A DNA stretch of 30,017 nucleotides, from positions 1-30,017 of the IMG/VR virus record IMGVR_UViG_3300032053_000352. One strand, 5' to 3'. The DNA is from a virus. Below, one piece after another: positions 15,760 to 24,077 of this stretch. Under the pieces are notes generated by a model. It was given only the letters and a program-made list of their open reading frames with translations, made no database searches and was not told the DNA's origin. The first letter of the stretch is position 1; each line of letters opens with the position of its first letter. The position numbers and the translations under genes are program-made.

Positions 15760-16032
15760 TTACTTGCTGCATTTATAGTAGTTATTGACTATTGTTGGAA
15801 CACCATTGATTGTGTCATTGTAAGTGTTTGAAGTTGAATTCATTCTGTCAAGGTCAGAATCACAAAACTTGTTTCCATTAATTTCAAAAGTTGAATCATT
15901 GTGGGAATAGTGTTCAATATAATTGCACACACCACATGAATGCTGTTCTTCCTTCTTGCATCCAGAAAACAAACATACAAATGCAAGTATGATTGTAATA
16001 ATAATTAAACCAAGATACACATTTCTTTTCAT
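15760..16032 (-). CDS. Small lipoprotein between baseplate and tape-measure genes
   Basis: 90 residues. Basic start MKRN, a hydrophobic core (VYLGLIIITIILAFVCLF), then SGC as lipobox, so Cys25 would be lipidated after signal peptidase II cleavage. The next residues, CKKEEQ, put a Lys before two Glu, similar to the Lys-(Asp/Glu)2 form of the Bacteroidetes lipoprotein export signal, so outer-surface exposure is possible. Further cysteines (HSCGVCNY and a late FCDSD, YYKCSK) could form disulphides. Phage lipoproteins made late are known as superinfection-exclusion factors (for example T5 Llp), which is the leading guess. It is separated by 2 bases from the upstream gene and abuts the tape measure. 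Confidence 0.75.
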   Translation of the reverse strand: MKRNVYLGLIIITIILAFVCLFSGCKKEEQHSCGVCNYIEHYSHNDSTFEINGNKFCDSDLDRMNSTSNTYNDTINGVPTIVNNYYKCSK

Positions 16033-16034
16033 CT

Positions 16035-17942
16035 TTATAGTCTTATAAGTTCAACTTTTGTTGGTTCACCGCCTTTGTAGCTTTCAATCTTATTCAAATA
16101 AAAATATCCATTCACCTGGATGTCATCTTTGTGAACATCAAGAAAAATTGGTTCAATGAAATCAATGTCTGAAATATCCACAGCATTCAGATTGAAGAAT
16201 GTTGATATTTTTTTGTACTTGTCAAGTATGTTTTGAACTACTTCATAATTGTCAAGAAGTGATTCACCAGTTGGAAACTTATAAAAACTTAAAGTAGCAT
16301 TAAAAGCACCAGCAAAACGCGCACCAGAACTTGTTGGATAATAAACAGTGACACCACCAGAAGTGTAAAACCTTGTTAAAAGAAGAACGCGCGGTGTAAA
16401 TTTGTCAATTGAAAAGTCATCATTCTTGTATGGAATTACACTGTCATAAGTTCCAGAAAAAGGAAGTGTCACAACAGTTGTTTCTTCATTCAGTGACATG
16501 TCATCAACTTCAAGTGTTCCATCTGTGCTGTAAGTGTAATTTTCAGCAATCTTTGCAATCATGTCAGCATCATTTGTGTACTTGAAAAGATTCTTTCTAC
16601 CAAAAGCAGTGTCACGATATGACACAGAAAAACCTTTCTTCACATCAATCTTGTTTGACCAGTCCTTTGCATTTGGAATGTTTGCAGTAATGTCATTCAA
16701 CTTGGTAAGTGTCACAACCTTTGTTGCTGTGTTTGTTTGTGGAATGCAACAATATTGATTCAAGATTCCCTTGACAAAATCCTTCTGCTTCATATCGTGC
16801 ATGATGTCTGACATTGTTATTGATGCACCAAGATAAGGAACAAATCCAGGTGCAGCACTAGCATAAAATACAGAACCAGCAAGATAAGCAAACTTATACA
16901 GCCCTATTGAAGAATAGGTTTGTGCAAATCTAATTTGAATTTGATCACCAATTCCAAGTGTTTGACCACCAATTGAAACTTGAAATGTGTAAAATCTTTC
17001 ATCACCAGTTCCAATGTCAAGATTTGGATTGATTGCATCTGCGTCAAGAATTGTGACTGTTGTTAAGTTCACAATCTCCATTGATGCAATGTCAGCAAAC
17101 TGTGAACCAGAACCAGTCAAACCAAAGCGCATTGGAATCACAGCTGTGAATCCAGCAGTCATTGCTTCTGTGACAGTATAAATTCCACCTACAATGTTTC
17201 CAGAAGAAGGGAATCCAATGTTGTAAACTGAAGTAACTGGTGAACTTATAATGGTTGAAATGTTATTGTCAGCAACAAGTGTTGTCTTGCTGTTTTGTGC
17301 TTCTTGCCATGCTTCATTTTGATTGAAGTTGGTTGAAAGTATTTCATTGATAAAGTAGTCATCAAGCAGAAGATCACCAGCAAGTGAGTAGCCAATGTCA
17401 GAAAAGATTCTTGTGAATAATGTGTGAATGAATATGAAAGCAGCACGTCCCATGTTTGAAGGTGTCAATGCGCTTCCCACCTTTCTGAAGTCAACAGAAG
17501 GATAAATGAAACCATCTGTGTTTGTGAATGAAGCTGTGACTGTTGCTATGTCAAAGCTGTGATCCAAGTCAGACAAATCAAGGTCTTTCAGTGTCTTTGA
17601 TTCCATCAATGCAAATGGATCTGTGTTTCCAGAATAAACTGAAACCTGATAACCTTTTGAAAAGCTTTGGATGACAACAAAACCATTTGTGATGACTTCA
17701 ATTCCATCTTCAATATACTTCACACCATTGATTTGATATGGAATATTTGTGTCTGAATTGATGTTGCTTGAACTTTCAAGTGCTGTTTGATTTGATGGTG
17801 TTCTTGGAACAAAGAATTCATTTGTGAATGAACCTTGTTTGTTTTCCAAGTTAGTCAATGTATAAGCTTGAACTGTCAAACCAATTCTTGACTGGTCTGA
17901 AAGTTCAATGAATGAATCATTGATATAAAGTTCTTTAATCAT
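16035..17942 (-). CDS. Large tail/baseplate protein, 635 aa
   Basis: Starts MIKELYINDSFIELSDQSRI and continues IGLTVQAYTLTNLENKQGSF followed by TNEFFVP, a sequence type I associate with tail or baseplate proteins in Bacteroidetes phages. The remainder is beta-rich, with a conserved-looking stretch MSDIMHDMKQKDFVKGILNQ near residue 380 that resembles the hub/tail-associated domain of baseplates ('F-x-x-x-I/L-x-x-L-x-x-x'). No lysozyme or protease motif is seen. Its start overlaps the upstream stop by 4 bases. A distal-tail or hub role is likely; it lies upstream of the tape measure, where baseplate genes usually come later. Confidence 0.65.
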   Translation of the reverse strand: MIKELYINDSFIELSDQSRIGLTVQAYTLTNLENKQGSFTNEFFVPRTPSNQTALESSSNINSDTNIPYQINGVKYIEDGIEVITNGFVVIQSFSKGYQVSVYSGNTDPFALMESKTLKDLDLSDLDHSFDIATVTASFTNTDGFIYPSVDFRKVGSALTPSNMGRAAFIFIHTLFTRIFSDIGYSLAGDLLLDDYFINEILSTNFNQNEAWQEAQNSKTTLVADNNISTIISSPVTSVYNIGFPSSGNIVGGIYTVTEAMTAGFTAVIPMRFGLTGSGSQFADIASMEIVNLTTVTILDADAINPNLDIGTGDERFYTFQVSIGGQTLGIGDQIQIRFAQTYSSIGLYKFAYLAGSVFYASAAPGFVPYLGASITMSDIMHDMKQKDFVKGILNQYCCIPQTNTATKVVTLTKLNDITANIPNAKDWSNKIDVKKGFSVSYRDTAFGRKNLFKYTNDADMIAKIAENYTYSTDGTLEVDDMSLNEETTVVTLPFSGTYDSVIPYKNDDFSIDKFTPRVLLLTRFYTSGGVTVYYPTSSGARFAGAFNATLSFYKFPTGESLLDNYEVVQNILDKYKKISTFFNLNAVDISDIDFIEPIFLDVHKDDIQVNGYFYLNKIESYKGGEPTKVELIRL

Positions 17943-18385
17943 TTAACAACTGACATTGACTTTTGTTGAATCACTTCTTCTTTCTTCCACAGTTTTTTCC
18001 ATGAATACTTCAAGCGCACCCATAGGAATATGAATTTATATTGAAATTCGCGTCTTTGTCTTTGTTGTGATGTTTTGTCTTCAACAATGAAAACAATTCT
18101 TAAAATTGCAGCCTTTTCTTCTGGTGCAATTGGCTTTGTCACAATGTTTCTATATCCATCACGTTCCCAGATGTTGCGCCACGATTCATGTGCTAATACA
18201 AAAGCACCATATTGTTTGTTTACTTTTTCAACCAAGCGCACCCATTCATTGCAAAATGATTCATAAGTCTTTTTGACTTCTTCTTCTTCTTTGTCAAGTA
18301 CTTGAAGAAGAAAAGCATGTGTCATTTTTGCAAGGTGTTTTTGATAGTGATTATTGAAAGCACTTTTTGACAGAATTTTTTTCAT
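17939..18385 (-). CDS. Uncharacterised helical protein, 148 aa
   Basis: Strongly basic and helical with long charged runs (HAFLLQVLDKEEEEVKKTYE, then KIFI-like aromatic basic stretches FQYKFIFLWVRLKYSWKKLW near the C-terminus). The aromatic-basic segment might associate with membranes but is too charged for a clean transmembrane helix. No family recognised. It is ATGA-coupled to the large baseplate protein and preceded by a 3-base gap after the tail gene, so it belongs to the tail operon. A chaperone or tail-assembly helper is a position-based guess. Confidence 0.6.
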   Translation of the reverse strand: MKKILSKSAFNNHYQKHLAKMTHAFLLQVLDKEEEEVKKTYESFCNEWVRLVEKVNKQYGAFVLAHESWRNIWERDGYRNIVTKPIAPEEKAAILRIVFIVEDKTSQQRQRREFQYKFIFLWVRLKYSWKKLWKKEEVIQQKSMSVVK

Positions 18386-18388
18386 GTT

Positions 18389-18877
18389 TTATTGTCCTTG
18401 TATGTTTATTTTTGGAAGCAACAAGCTGAATTCAATTTGTGCTTTTGTTTGATTTGTTTCTAGTATCTTGAATGTTCCTGGTGCAACTTTCACGCGCATC
18501 CATTGTGGATCTTCTGTTGTCCATGTTTCTGGATTCATTAACATTGCAACATCAATTGATCTTATTAGTCCTTTCAATCCTGGTGCATCTGAAGGTTTCA
18601 CACCAATTCCCAAGTCTTCAACATCAATGTATCCACCAACAATCAATGATGGTTGTGATTCTTTGTCAAGTGTTTCTTGATTGCTGAAGGCATCTTCAAG
18701 TTCACCAATGTATGGAAAAAATTCAGAGTTGACACCAGAAGATTCAACTTCTGTTTGGACTGTTGCAAATAGCCAATAGTTTATTCCACCATTTGTTCCA
18801 CGCCACTGCAAATAAACTGGATTTGTTTTGCAGTCACAGTCAATTTTTACTGTTTTAACTTCTGTTATTATTGCCAT
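18389..18877 (-). CDS. Tail structural protein, 162 aa
   Basis: Begins MAIITEVKTVKIDCDCKTNP and continues YLQWRGTNGGINYWLF, a pattern I associate with Bacteroidetes phage tail operons. The Cys pair (CDC) and 'QWRGTNGGINYW' may form a small metal or carbohydrate site, though this is unproven. The body is beta-rich with an acidic loop (PYIGELEDAFSNQETLDKES) and ends in a hydrophobic strand (AQIEFSLLLPKINIQ). No enzyme motif seen. It follows the 358-residue gene by 11 bases. Candidate for a minor tail or tip protein. Confidence 0.6.
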   Translation of the reverse strand: MAIITEVKTVKIDCDCKTNPVYLQWRGTNGGINYWLFATVQTEVESSGVNSEFFPYIGELEDAFSNQETLDKESQPSLIVGGYIDVEDLGIGVKPSDAPGLKGLIRSIDVAMLMNPETWTTEDPQWMRVKVAPGTFKILETNQTKAQIEFSLLLPKINIQGQ

Positions 18878-18888
18878 GTCTTTATAAT

Positions 18889-19965
18889 TTAACGCGCATC
18901 ACCTGGATCAACTTCAATTGGACCACATAATTCTTCAACATAATCTTCAGCAACATAATCTGTCAGAACATATTCCCTACATGCAACACCATCAGTTTGA
19001 AGCCACACATCAACTTCTTTTGTTGCACAGTCATAATCTTCTTCAAGCATTAATCTGTTCACTTGTTGCAAATAAGATGGATCAAGGTCAAAAGAATTTG
19101 TTGAAACAGTTCCATCATTGATGTCTTTTTGTTGTTCAAACTTCACCAGCTGTGAACCAGCAACAGCATCTGAATAAATGAATGACAAGCTAAATGGATA
19201 ACCTGGAAAATATGTGGGCTTGTTGAAATCTGAAAGAAACTTTGCTTTTGGTTCTGTTGTGAAGGCTGTGTCAAATGGAACATATTCACCCATGTTTGAA
19301 CCATAGACTTGTTGAATCTGCTTTGCTGCATTCACATAGTAGTACAAATTTACAGAACTTATTCCACTCCAAGAACCAGTTGTTCCAGTCCAGTATTCAC
19401 GATATTGAATATTAAATTGACCACCTTGACTTGCATCACTTTTGTTCAGTTGGTTGTATTTGAATGTATCTTGATATGAAACAATTGTCTTCAGAAATGC
19501 AGCTGCATCAACCTTCAAAAGTCCAGTTTCATTTGGTCTGTTGATTGATGTTCCTATTTCAAAGTAGGCTGGTGTTTCATCAACACCATAGATTTTTGTT
19601 TCAACATAGTAATTTGGACGCGCTGAAACAAAGTTAATGAATCCACCAATTCCAGTTGATGTTGATGTTGCAACATAATTAACTCTGATTATTGAATATG
19701 GCAATCCAGAATAAATGATTGCTTGTATTGTTCCAGTACCAACATGTACGCCAGAAGAAAAGTAAACCGTATCACCAACAGATCCTTCAACTGTTCCATT
19801 TATTTGCAATGTTACAATTGAAGAAGAATAAAAAGCAACAGACTGAAGTGTTTTATCTTTTCTTTGCATTTCAAACTGAATTGCATGATGAACAGCATTC
19901 CACTTTGAAACTTCAGAAGATTGTCCATTGACAACTTTGCTTGGATATTTGGAAATATTAATCAT
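18889..19965 (-). CDS. Tail/baseplate structural protein, 358 aa
   Basis: The N-terminus (NISKYPSKVVNGQSSEVSKW and onward 'NAVHHAIQFEMQRKD') resembles the 'W-x-x-V-x-H-P-I-x-F-E-x-x-R' region I associate with structural proteins of Bacteroidetes phages. A glycine- and serine-rich middle (SSGVHVGTGTIQAIIYSG, WTGTTGSWSGISS) and aromatic C-terminal half (YFPGYPFSLSFIYSD) suggest a beta-rich fibre or baseplate component. The acidic end (YVEELCGPIEVDPGDAR) carries a further cysteine. It is ATGA-coupled to the gp10-like gene upstream. Role inferred from position. Confidence 0.6.
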   Translation of the reverse strand: MINISKYPSKVVNGQSSEVSKWNAVHHAIQFEMQRKDKTLQSVAFYSSSIVTLQINGTVEGSVGDTVYFSSGVHVGTGTIQAIIYSGLPYSIIRVNYVATSTSTGIGGFINFVSARPNYYVETKIYGVDETPAYFEIGTSINRPNETGLLKVDAAAFLKTIVSYQDTFKYNQLNKSDASQGGQFNIQYREYWTGTTGSWSGISSVNLYYYVNAAKQIQQVYGSNMGEYVPFDTAFTTEPKAKFLSDFNKPTYFPGYPFSLSFIYSDAVAGSQLVKFEQQKDINDGTVSTNSFDLDPSYLQQVNRLMLEEDYDCATKEVDVWLQTDGVACREYVLTDYVAEDYVEELCGPIEVDPGDAR

Positions 19966-20423
19966 TTCAATCTTTTTATAATGTCAGATTCAACTTCAAT
20001 GGCTTTATTTTTTACTAGCATAGCAACAAGCAAATCAATTCTTGCATCTGTTATGACTGTTTTGAATAAGTCATTGCCACCACCCATTTGATAAAGCCTT
20101 GTTCCTTTTCTGTGAATTGATCTGCTAATTAAAAAAGCAAGCGTTTCAATTGTCATTCCTTCTTCTGGTTGAATTCCTTTATTTTGAATCCATTCCAGAA
20201 TGATTTCATTCAAATCTGGATCACCTTTTGTTGCAGAAGCACTTGTTGGTCTTCTTCCATCAATCAATGTCACAAGACTTGCATTGGCTGTGATTTCAAA
20301 ACCAGTGTCATAAACACGATTTGAAACACTTTCAGCTGTTTTGCCAGTCACCTTTGGAATTGCTTCTTTTATATCAACAACCAAAGCATTTGAATACTGT
20401 TTTAGTATTTCAATTGTTTCCAT
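19962..20423 (-). CDS. HK97-gp10-like tail-completion protein, 153 aa
   Basis: The start was set at ATG 20423 (METIEILKQYSNALVVDIK), which forms TAATG with the upstream stop; upstream in-frame starts lie inside the preceding gene. The motif GKTAESVSNRVYDTGFEITA followed by SLVTLIDGRRPT is characteristic of the HK97-gp10/tail-completion family, in which a short helical N-terminus precedes a beta-sheet core ('G-x-L-x-x-S...A-x-Y-x-x-x-x-E-x-G'). A putative flexible Ser-Ala loop (TSASATKGDP) follows. It would sit at the head-tail neck. This call is supported by pattern and context but not by alignment. Confidence 0.6.
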   Translation of the reverse strand: METIEILKQYSNALVVDIKEAIPKVTGKTAESVSNRVYDTGFEITANASLVTLIDGRRPTSASATKGDPDLNEIILEWIQNKGIQPEEGMTIETLAFLISRSIHRKGTRLYQMGGGNDLFKTVITDARIDLLVAMLVKNKAIEVESDIIKRLK

Positions 20424-20875
20424 TATGTCAAACAGACTGAAGCAGTGATTGTTGGTCTTATATCCATTTGAACCAATATCCCAGAACAACAAACATCAAA
20501 AATGCACTTCACACGATTTGCTGAAGCAATCTTTGTAATTTCAAGAATTCTGTTTCCGTTTGCATCTTTGTTTCCTTGAATCCTTGAAATCCATTCACGC
20601 ATGGCTGTATTTGCTTTTTCAAGAACCACTTCATGTTGTGAACCATCCCAATCCAATTCAGATTTGTAAGCAATGAAAACTGTCAATGGATATGTTTCAC
20701 CTATGAATCCAGATTTTGGTGTGTCATAAATTACAGAAGGTAAGTCATAGCAGATCACTGGAAACTGTGCTTCATCAATCTTCACATTTTGCCAAGCATT
20801 TGTTCCATAGATTGAAACAAAGGTGTCACCATTTGAATTCATTGCTGCTGTGATTGTTTCAAGTTCTGCTTTCAT
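20423..20875 (-). CDS. Tail terminator/completion-like protein, 150 aa
   Basis: Beta-strand-rich N-terminus with the sequence AQFPVICYDLPSVIYDTPKS, reminiscent of tail-terminator proteins that cap the tail tube ('P-V-I-x-Y-x-x-x-...-D-x-x...'), and a helix (KANTAMREWISRIQG) further on. Four cysteines lie in the second half, including CIFDVCCSG, with no evident metal scheme. Both ends overlap neighbours by 4 or fewer bases (ATGA with 20872-21597, TAATG with the gp10-like gene). The neighbour order fits a neck module. The assignment is tentative. Confidence 0.55.
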   Translation of the reverse strand: MKAELETITAAMNSNGDTFVSIYGTNAWQNVKIDEAQFPVICYDLPSVIYDTPKSGFIGETYPLTVFIAYKSELDWDGSQHEVVLEKANTAMREWISRIQGNKDANGNRILEITKIASANRVKCIFDVCCSGILVQMDIRPTITASVCLT

Positions 20876-21597
20876 TGGTTCTTTGCTCTTATTATCTTTT
20901 CATAATTGCGTTTGAACTTTGCTTCAAGCAAAGTTCTTTTGAGTTTCAAAAATACTAAATTATAGTTCAACTTCACAATTTGTTCATATTTTAATATGTC
21001 ACCATGTGCCAATGAATCAATGATGTTCTGTGAACCAAACTGACTGAACATATCAATTCCAGCGCGCCTTTGTTCATCTGTTGTGGGGTTTGACAATTCT
21101 GCTTGTTCCAATTTAATAAGTTTTTTCAGCTGTGAAAAGAAGAAATTTGCAACTGGATAAATTTCACACAGCTTCAATTTGTTAATAAGTGGAATCTTTG
21201 CAAGTGCTTTTGAATAATCAAATTCTTCACCAGTTAATGCTGGTTGAAGATATATTGCAATAGCCTTTTCAACTTCATTTGGTTTGACTTGTTCTTGCAG
21301 CAACAACTTTTGTCCAAAGGTTTCATTCTTGATGTCAATGTTGATTCTTATTTCAACACCTTCAATTGTGATTGTTCCTGGAAGCTTCCAGTCTTCTGGT
21401 TCAAATGGTGTTTGCATGAAGAACATGAATGGAAGCAACTGATTCAACAGTGCTTCATTCACATTCATCCCAGAAAGAACAGAAGCAATGTGCTTCAAGT
21501 CTGTGGAATTTTCAATCTGTTTCCATTGTTCCATTGTAAGTTCACCCCACATTTGCGGAAAAGAAAACTTGACTTTATTTGCTTTAAGATGAATCAA
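20872..21597 (-). CDS. Uncharacterised protein after the large terminase, 241 aa
   Basis: No family recognised with confidence. It begins with a beta-strand and a conserved-looking phrase FSFPQMWGELTMEQWKQIEN, then helices with leucine-rich segments (ALLNQLLPFMFFMQTPFEPE). The end is strongly basic (KLKRTLLEAKFKRNYEKIIR). ATGA overlap couples it to the large terminase. Proteins starting 'W-x-E-L-T-x-x-Q...' in Bacteroidetes phages are sometimes tail-assembly chaperones, which would fit the neighbouring tail-completion genes, but this is only recall and low confidence. Confidence 0.55.
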   Translation of the reverse strand: MIHLKANKVKFSFPQMWGELTMEQWKQIENSTDLKHIASVLSGMNVNEALLNQLLPFMFFMQTPFEPEDWKLPGTITIEGVEIRINIDIKNETFGQKLLLQEQVKPNEVEKAIAIYLQPALTGEEFDYSKALAKIPLINKLKLCEIYPVANFFFSQLKKLIKLEQAELSNPTTDEQRRAGIDMFSQFGSQNIIDSLAHGDILKYEQIVKLNYNLVFLKLKRTLLEAKFKRNYEKIIRAKNQ

Positions 21598-22952
21598 TTT
21601 CTTCTAGTCACATGTGATCTGACACCACTTCCAAATGGTTTCAGTTCAAAATATTCGCGCATCATTAAAACGTCACGCCAATCTGGTGAACGTCCAATCA
21701 ATTCTTTGACTTTTTCTTTTGGAATTATCTTCACTTTTCCATCCAAGTCTGTTTTGTATGACTGAATACTTTCAATTTCTTCAATGATTTCTTCTTTGTG
21801 TTTGTCAGACAGTTCTGCTGCAAAATGAATTCCATTTGCATTCACGCGGTTTGCGAAGTACACCACACACTGTGCTTGAAGGTTCTGAAAGTTTGGTTTG
21901 TCCTTCAGTCCTTCATCAATTGGTGAAGAATTATTCACAAAGCCTTTGATTCCACAATTATCAACTACACCACCACCAACACCATCTTCATCTGCAATCA
22001 CTTGAAACTTTGGTATTACATGCTTTATTCGTAGTGCATTGATGCAATCTTGAATCTGTGTTGTTCTTGACTTGTCAAACACATGATATTCAATCACAGT
22101 CCAGTCATTCCAAACAACAATGATTGCTTTGTCACTTCCAAATCTGGCAACATCTGCTGTGATGAATTTTTTTCCAGATGGTTTGACCTGGTCATTGGTG
22201 AAGATAGCAAGAATGGAATCATATTCACACAGTGCATTTGGATTGTCATCATATTCCCAATTCCCAAGCAACAGACGCTGTTTTTCATTCCTTGACAAGA
22301 TTCTTTCTAGGTTCAACAAGTATTCCTTTGACAGCATCTTGTTGTCTGTTGGTAGTGCTTGAATGAATCTTTTCCAGTGTTCAAGTGTTCCTTCTTTGTA
22401 TGGTTTATAAACGTCACGATATAAATAGTTTTTTGAAGGATTGCAAGTCTGAAGAAGTTTTCCATTGATTCCATAAAGGTCATTTTTCCAGCGTCCAATG
22501 GAAGCTTGAAGATTGTTCTTTGCTTCCAGTGTAAATTCACCAGCTTCTTCAATCCATCCTCTTGTCATTTGCATAGAACCAAATCTGTAAAAATGTGGAT
22601 CACTTGGAAGATATTTGGCATCCAGAAGAAACACCTTTGATTTGTTGTATAGTTCAAAGAAGTTGTCTTGTCCATTGTATTTGAAGTATTCTTGTCCTAC
22701 CTTCCAAAGCTGCAAGACTTCATGAATGGATGGAATGGTGAACTTCCTTATGTCATTCAGATTCTTTCTTGCAATGAAGTAGTGTGTTTCGGGATAAATG
22801 AAAGCATCGCCAAATATTAATGAACAACCAGTGAATGACTTTGCAGAACCTTTTGAACCACCATAAGTGATTTCAGTCACTGTGTTGTCAATCCATGCTT
22901 GAACACATTCTTTTTGTTTCAGATTGTCTTTGGTGTCAAAAAGTAATTCCAT
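21594..22952 (-). CDS. terL: Terminase large subunit (packaging ATPase-nuclease)
   Basis: Drives genome packaging through the portal and cuts concatemers. Motifs seen: Walker A GGSKGSAKS at residues 31-39; Walker B-type acid pair in RGWIEEAGEF (E135/E136); coupling motif TCNPSK at 169-174; and the RNase H-like nuclease triad with D267 in FITADVARFGSD, D321 in VIADEDGVGGG and D424 in GRSPDWRD. Length of 452 is normal for this family. The start ATG at 22952 leaves a 69-base gap to the small subunit, which includes a weak hairpin. ATGA overlap with the next gene. Packaging type (cos or headful) cannot be told from this sequence. Confidence 0.93.
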   Translation of the reverse strand: MELLFDTKDNLKQKECVQAWIDNTVTEITYGGSKGSAKSFTGCSLIFGDAFIYPETHYFIARKNLNDIRKFTIPSIHEVLQLWKVGQEYFKYNGQDNFFELYNKSKVFLLDAKYLPSDPHFYRFGSMQMTRGWIEEAGEFTLEAKNNLQASIGRWKNDLYGINGKLLQTCNPSKNYLYRDVYKPYKEGTLEHWKRFIQALPTDNKMLSKEYLLNLERILSRNEKQRLLLGNWEYDDNPNALCEYDSILAIFTNDQVKPSGKKFITADVARFGSDKAIIVVWNDWTVIEYHVFDKSRTTQIQDCINALRIKHVIPKFQVIADEDGVGGGVVDNCGIKGFVNNSSPIDEGLKDKPNFQNLQAQCVVYFANRVNANGIHFAAELSDKHKEEIIEEIESIQSYKTDLDGKVKIIPKEKVKELIGRSPDWRDVLMMREYFELKPFGSGVRSHVTRRN

Positions 22953-23021
22953 GCTATTTTTTAACTGTTTGATTTTAAAACAATTAGTCTTGTTTCTTCA
23001 GTAGCTGAAGACAGCTTTTTT

Positions 23022-23507
23022 TTACTTGACTTGCATTCCAGTGATTTGCTGAAGTCCAAGTGTTCCAGAAACTTCTGTTTGAACCTTGTCACCATAAGAT
23101 TTTGGTCTTCGTTTGGAAGCCATCCATCTGTAATGCTGTGCTAATTCACGCGCTTTGACCAATGACCATTGATTCATTCTAGCTTTGATCATGATGTCTT
23201 CAGCCATTTCAGCAAAGGTGTCAGCAGATGTGTTCATTGCTTCGCGCACACGCGCGGAATGTATGTCACTAGATGCGAAGTTATGAAGCACCATCAAGTC
23301 AACCTTCAGCTTCTTTGCCATTGCACGATAAGACAAACCATCAATGATCATTCTTAGAATCACATCAATGTCCAGGTCTTTCTTCTTTGTCTTGGTGTTT
23401 GGTTGGGCTGCAAGGAACTTCTTCACTGTTGGGTGAAGAACTAGCTTCTTTGTTCCTTTTGGCTTTTGTGAAACATTTGGCTTTGACTTCTTTGGTTGTT
23501 TTGACAT
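23022..23507 (-). CDS. terS: Terminase small subunit
   Basis: 161 residues directly upstream of the large terminase, as usual. A basic N-terminal tail (KQPKKSKPNVSQKPKGTKK) precedes a helix-turn-helix-like DNA-binding segment (LSYRAMAKKLKVDLMVLHNF, about residues 58-77). The middle is an oligomerisation-type helix, and the C-terminus holds WMASKRRPKSYGDKVQTEVS, the 'P-x-x-Y-G-D-K' ending that marks many small terminases and contacts the large subunit. It recognises the packaging site and stimulates the large subunit. Confidence 0.85.
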   Translation of the reverse strand: MSKQPKKSKPNVSQKPKGTKKLVLHPTVKKFLAAQPNTKTKKKDLDIDVILRMIIDGLSYRAMAKKLKVDLMVLHNFASSDIHSARVREAMNTSADTFAEMAEDIMIKARMNQWSLVKARELAQHYRWMASKRRPKSYGDKVQTEVSGTLGLQQITGMQVK

Positions 23508-23555
23508 TGTAGGTGGTTTTTGCGAGGTTTGAAGAACTTTCTTGGTTTGTTTGTT

Positions 23556-23786
23556 CTAGTGTGTCAGAATCCATCCATCATTCCATCCTAGTTCTTTTCT
23601 GTACTTCCAGAAACTTCCATTGACATTTCCAAAGTCAAAACCACATTCATCAATGATTCTTCCATTTCTGACTGAAATCCATTCACCTGGTCCAAAGAAG
23701 GGATGTGTAAGAAGAAGACCTTCTTGCATCTTTTCAATTGCTTGTTCCTTTGTGAATATTTGGGTTGTGGTGGTTGTTTGTGACAT
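23556..23786 (-). CDS. Small conserved-type protein, first gene of late operon
   Basis: 76 residues from ATG 23786 (MSQTTTTTQIFTKEQAIEKM); an upstream in-frame ATG at 23816 would precede the predicted transcription start and was rejected. The core (AIEKMQEGLLLTHPFFGPGE followed by WISVRNGRIIDECG, then FWKYRKELGWNDGW) recalls a family of small Bacteroidetes phage/prophage proteins of unknown function that begins 'E-A-I-x-x-M-x-x-G-x-x-V-T-H-x-x-F'. The aromatic, single-domain form also resembles DUF2829/Tad2-type small proteins, but the fit is not good enough to claim it. It is read from the leftward promoter ahead of the terminase genes. Confidence 0.65.
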   Translation of the reverse strand: MSQTTTTTQIFTKEQAIEKMQEGLLLTHPFFGPGEWISVRNGRIIDECGFDFGNVNGSFWKYRKELGWNDGWILTH

Positions 23787-23803
23787 GGTTTGTTTCTTTG
23801 TTG

Positions 23804-23834
23804 CAAAGATAATCAATTGAAAGATGAAATCAAT
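23804..23834 (-). promoter_or_regulatory. Leftward late-operon promoter
   Basis: On the minus strand: ATTG (23834-23831, TTTG consensus with one mismatch), exactly 19 bases, then TATCTTTG (23811-23804), a perfect match to TAnnTTTG. The start codon of the first leftward gene is about 18 bases further on. No other good promoter is seen for the late block, which is otherwise gap-poor, so this may feed much of the 23.8-9.2 kb unit. Confidence 0.6.
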
Positions 23835-23880
23835 TTTTATTTATAAATATATTATTTATTTATTACTTTCTTTCTTTAAT

Positions 23881-23941
23881 GCTAAAGGGGTGCTTGTAGC
23901 CACCCTATTGAATAGGCTAAAAAAAGACAGTTTTATTCTGT
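23881..23941. other. Structured G/C-rich element in the divergent control region
   Basis: In the roughly 290-base gap between divergent genes, this is the only G/C-rich patch. On the plus strand AGGGGTG (23886-23892) can pair with CACCCT (23901-23906, one bulge). The loop sequence TAGC (23897-23900) can pair with GCTA at 23916-23919, giving a pseudoknot-like fold. CCTATT/AATAGG (23904-23916) is an alternative hairpin, and ACAG/CTGT (23927-23941) makes a third small one. GCTAAA occurs at both 23881 and 23916. It lies outside both predicted transcripts, so it may be an operator, replication origin part, or a short RNA. The remaining gap (23835-23880 and 23942-24020) is A/T-rich with nothing else recognised. 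Confidence 0.4.
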
Positions 23942-24020
23942 TTGCTTGAAGAATAATTGAAAATTTTGTATTTGATTATCAACACATTAAGCATTCTTTA
24001 TGAAAATAATCACAAAAAAA

Positions 24021-24051
24021 CTTGACAAGTCATAAAATAAAAGTAATTTAG
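24021..24051 (+). promoter_or_regulatory. Rightward early promoter
   Basis: CTTG at 24021-24024, a 19-base spacer, then TAATTTAG at 24044-24051 (TAnnTTTG with one mismatch). The overlapping TTGACA at 24022-24027 would also serve as a -35 type element. The first plus-strand gene starts 26 bases downstream. The same spacing as the leftward promoter supports it. Confidence 0.55.
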
Positions 24052-24077
24052 CACCGAATTAATAATAAAACAAAATC

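Noticed and set aside
20424-20492. Longer start for the gp10-like protein
   Set aside because: The extra residues lie wholly within the upstream gene, and the ATG at 20423 makes a tight TAATG coupling.
22996-23010. 6-bp hairpin between the terminase genes
   Set aside because: No T-run follows in the direction of transcription, so terminator function is not supported.
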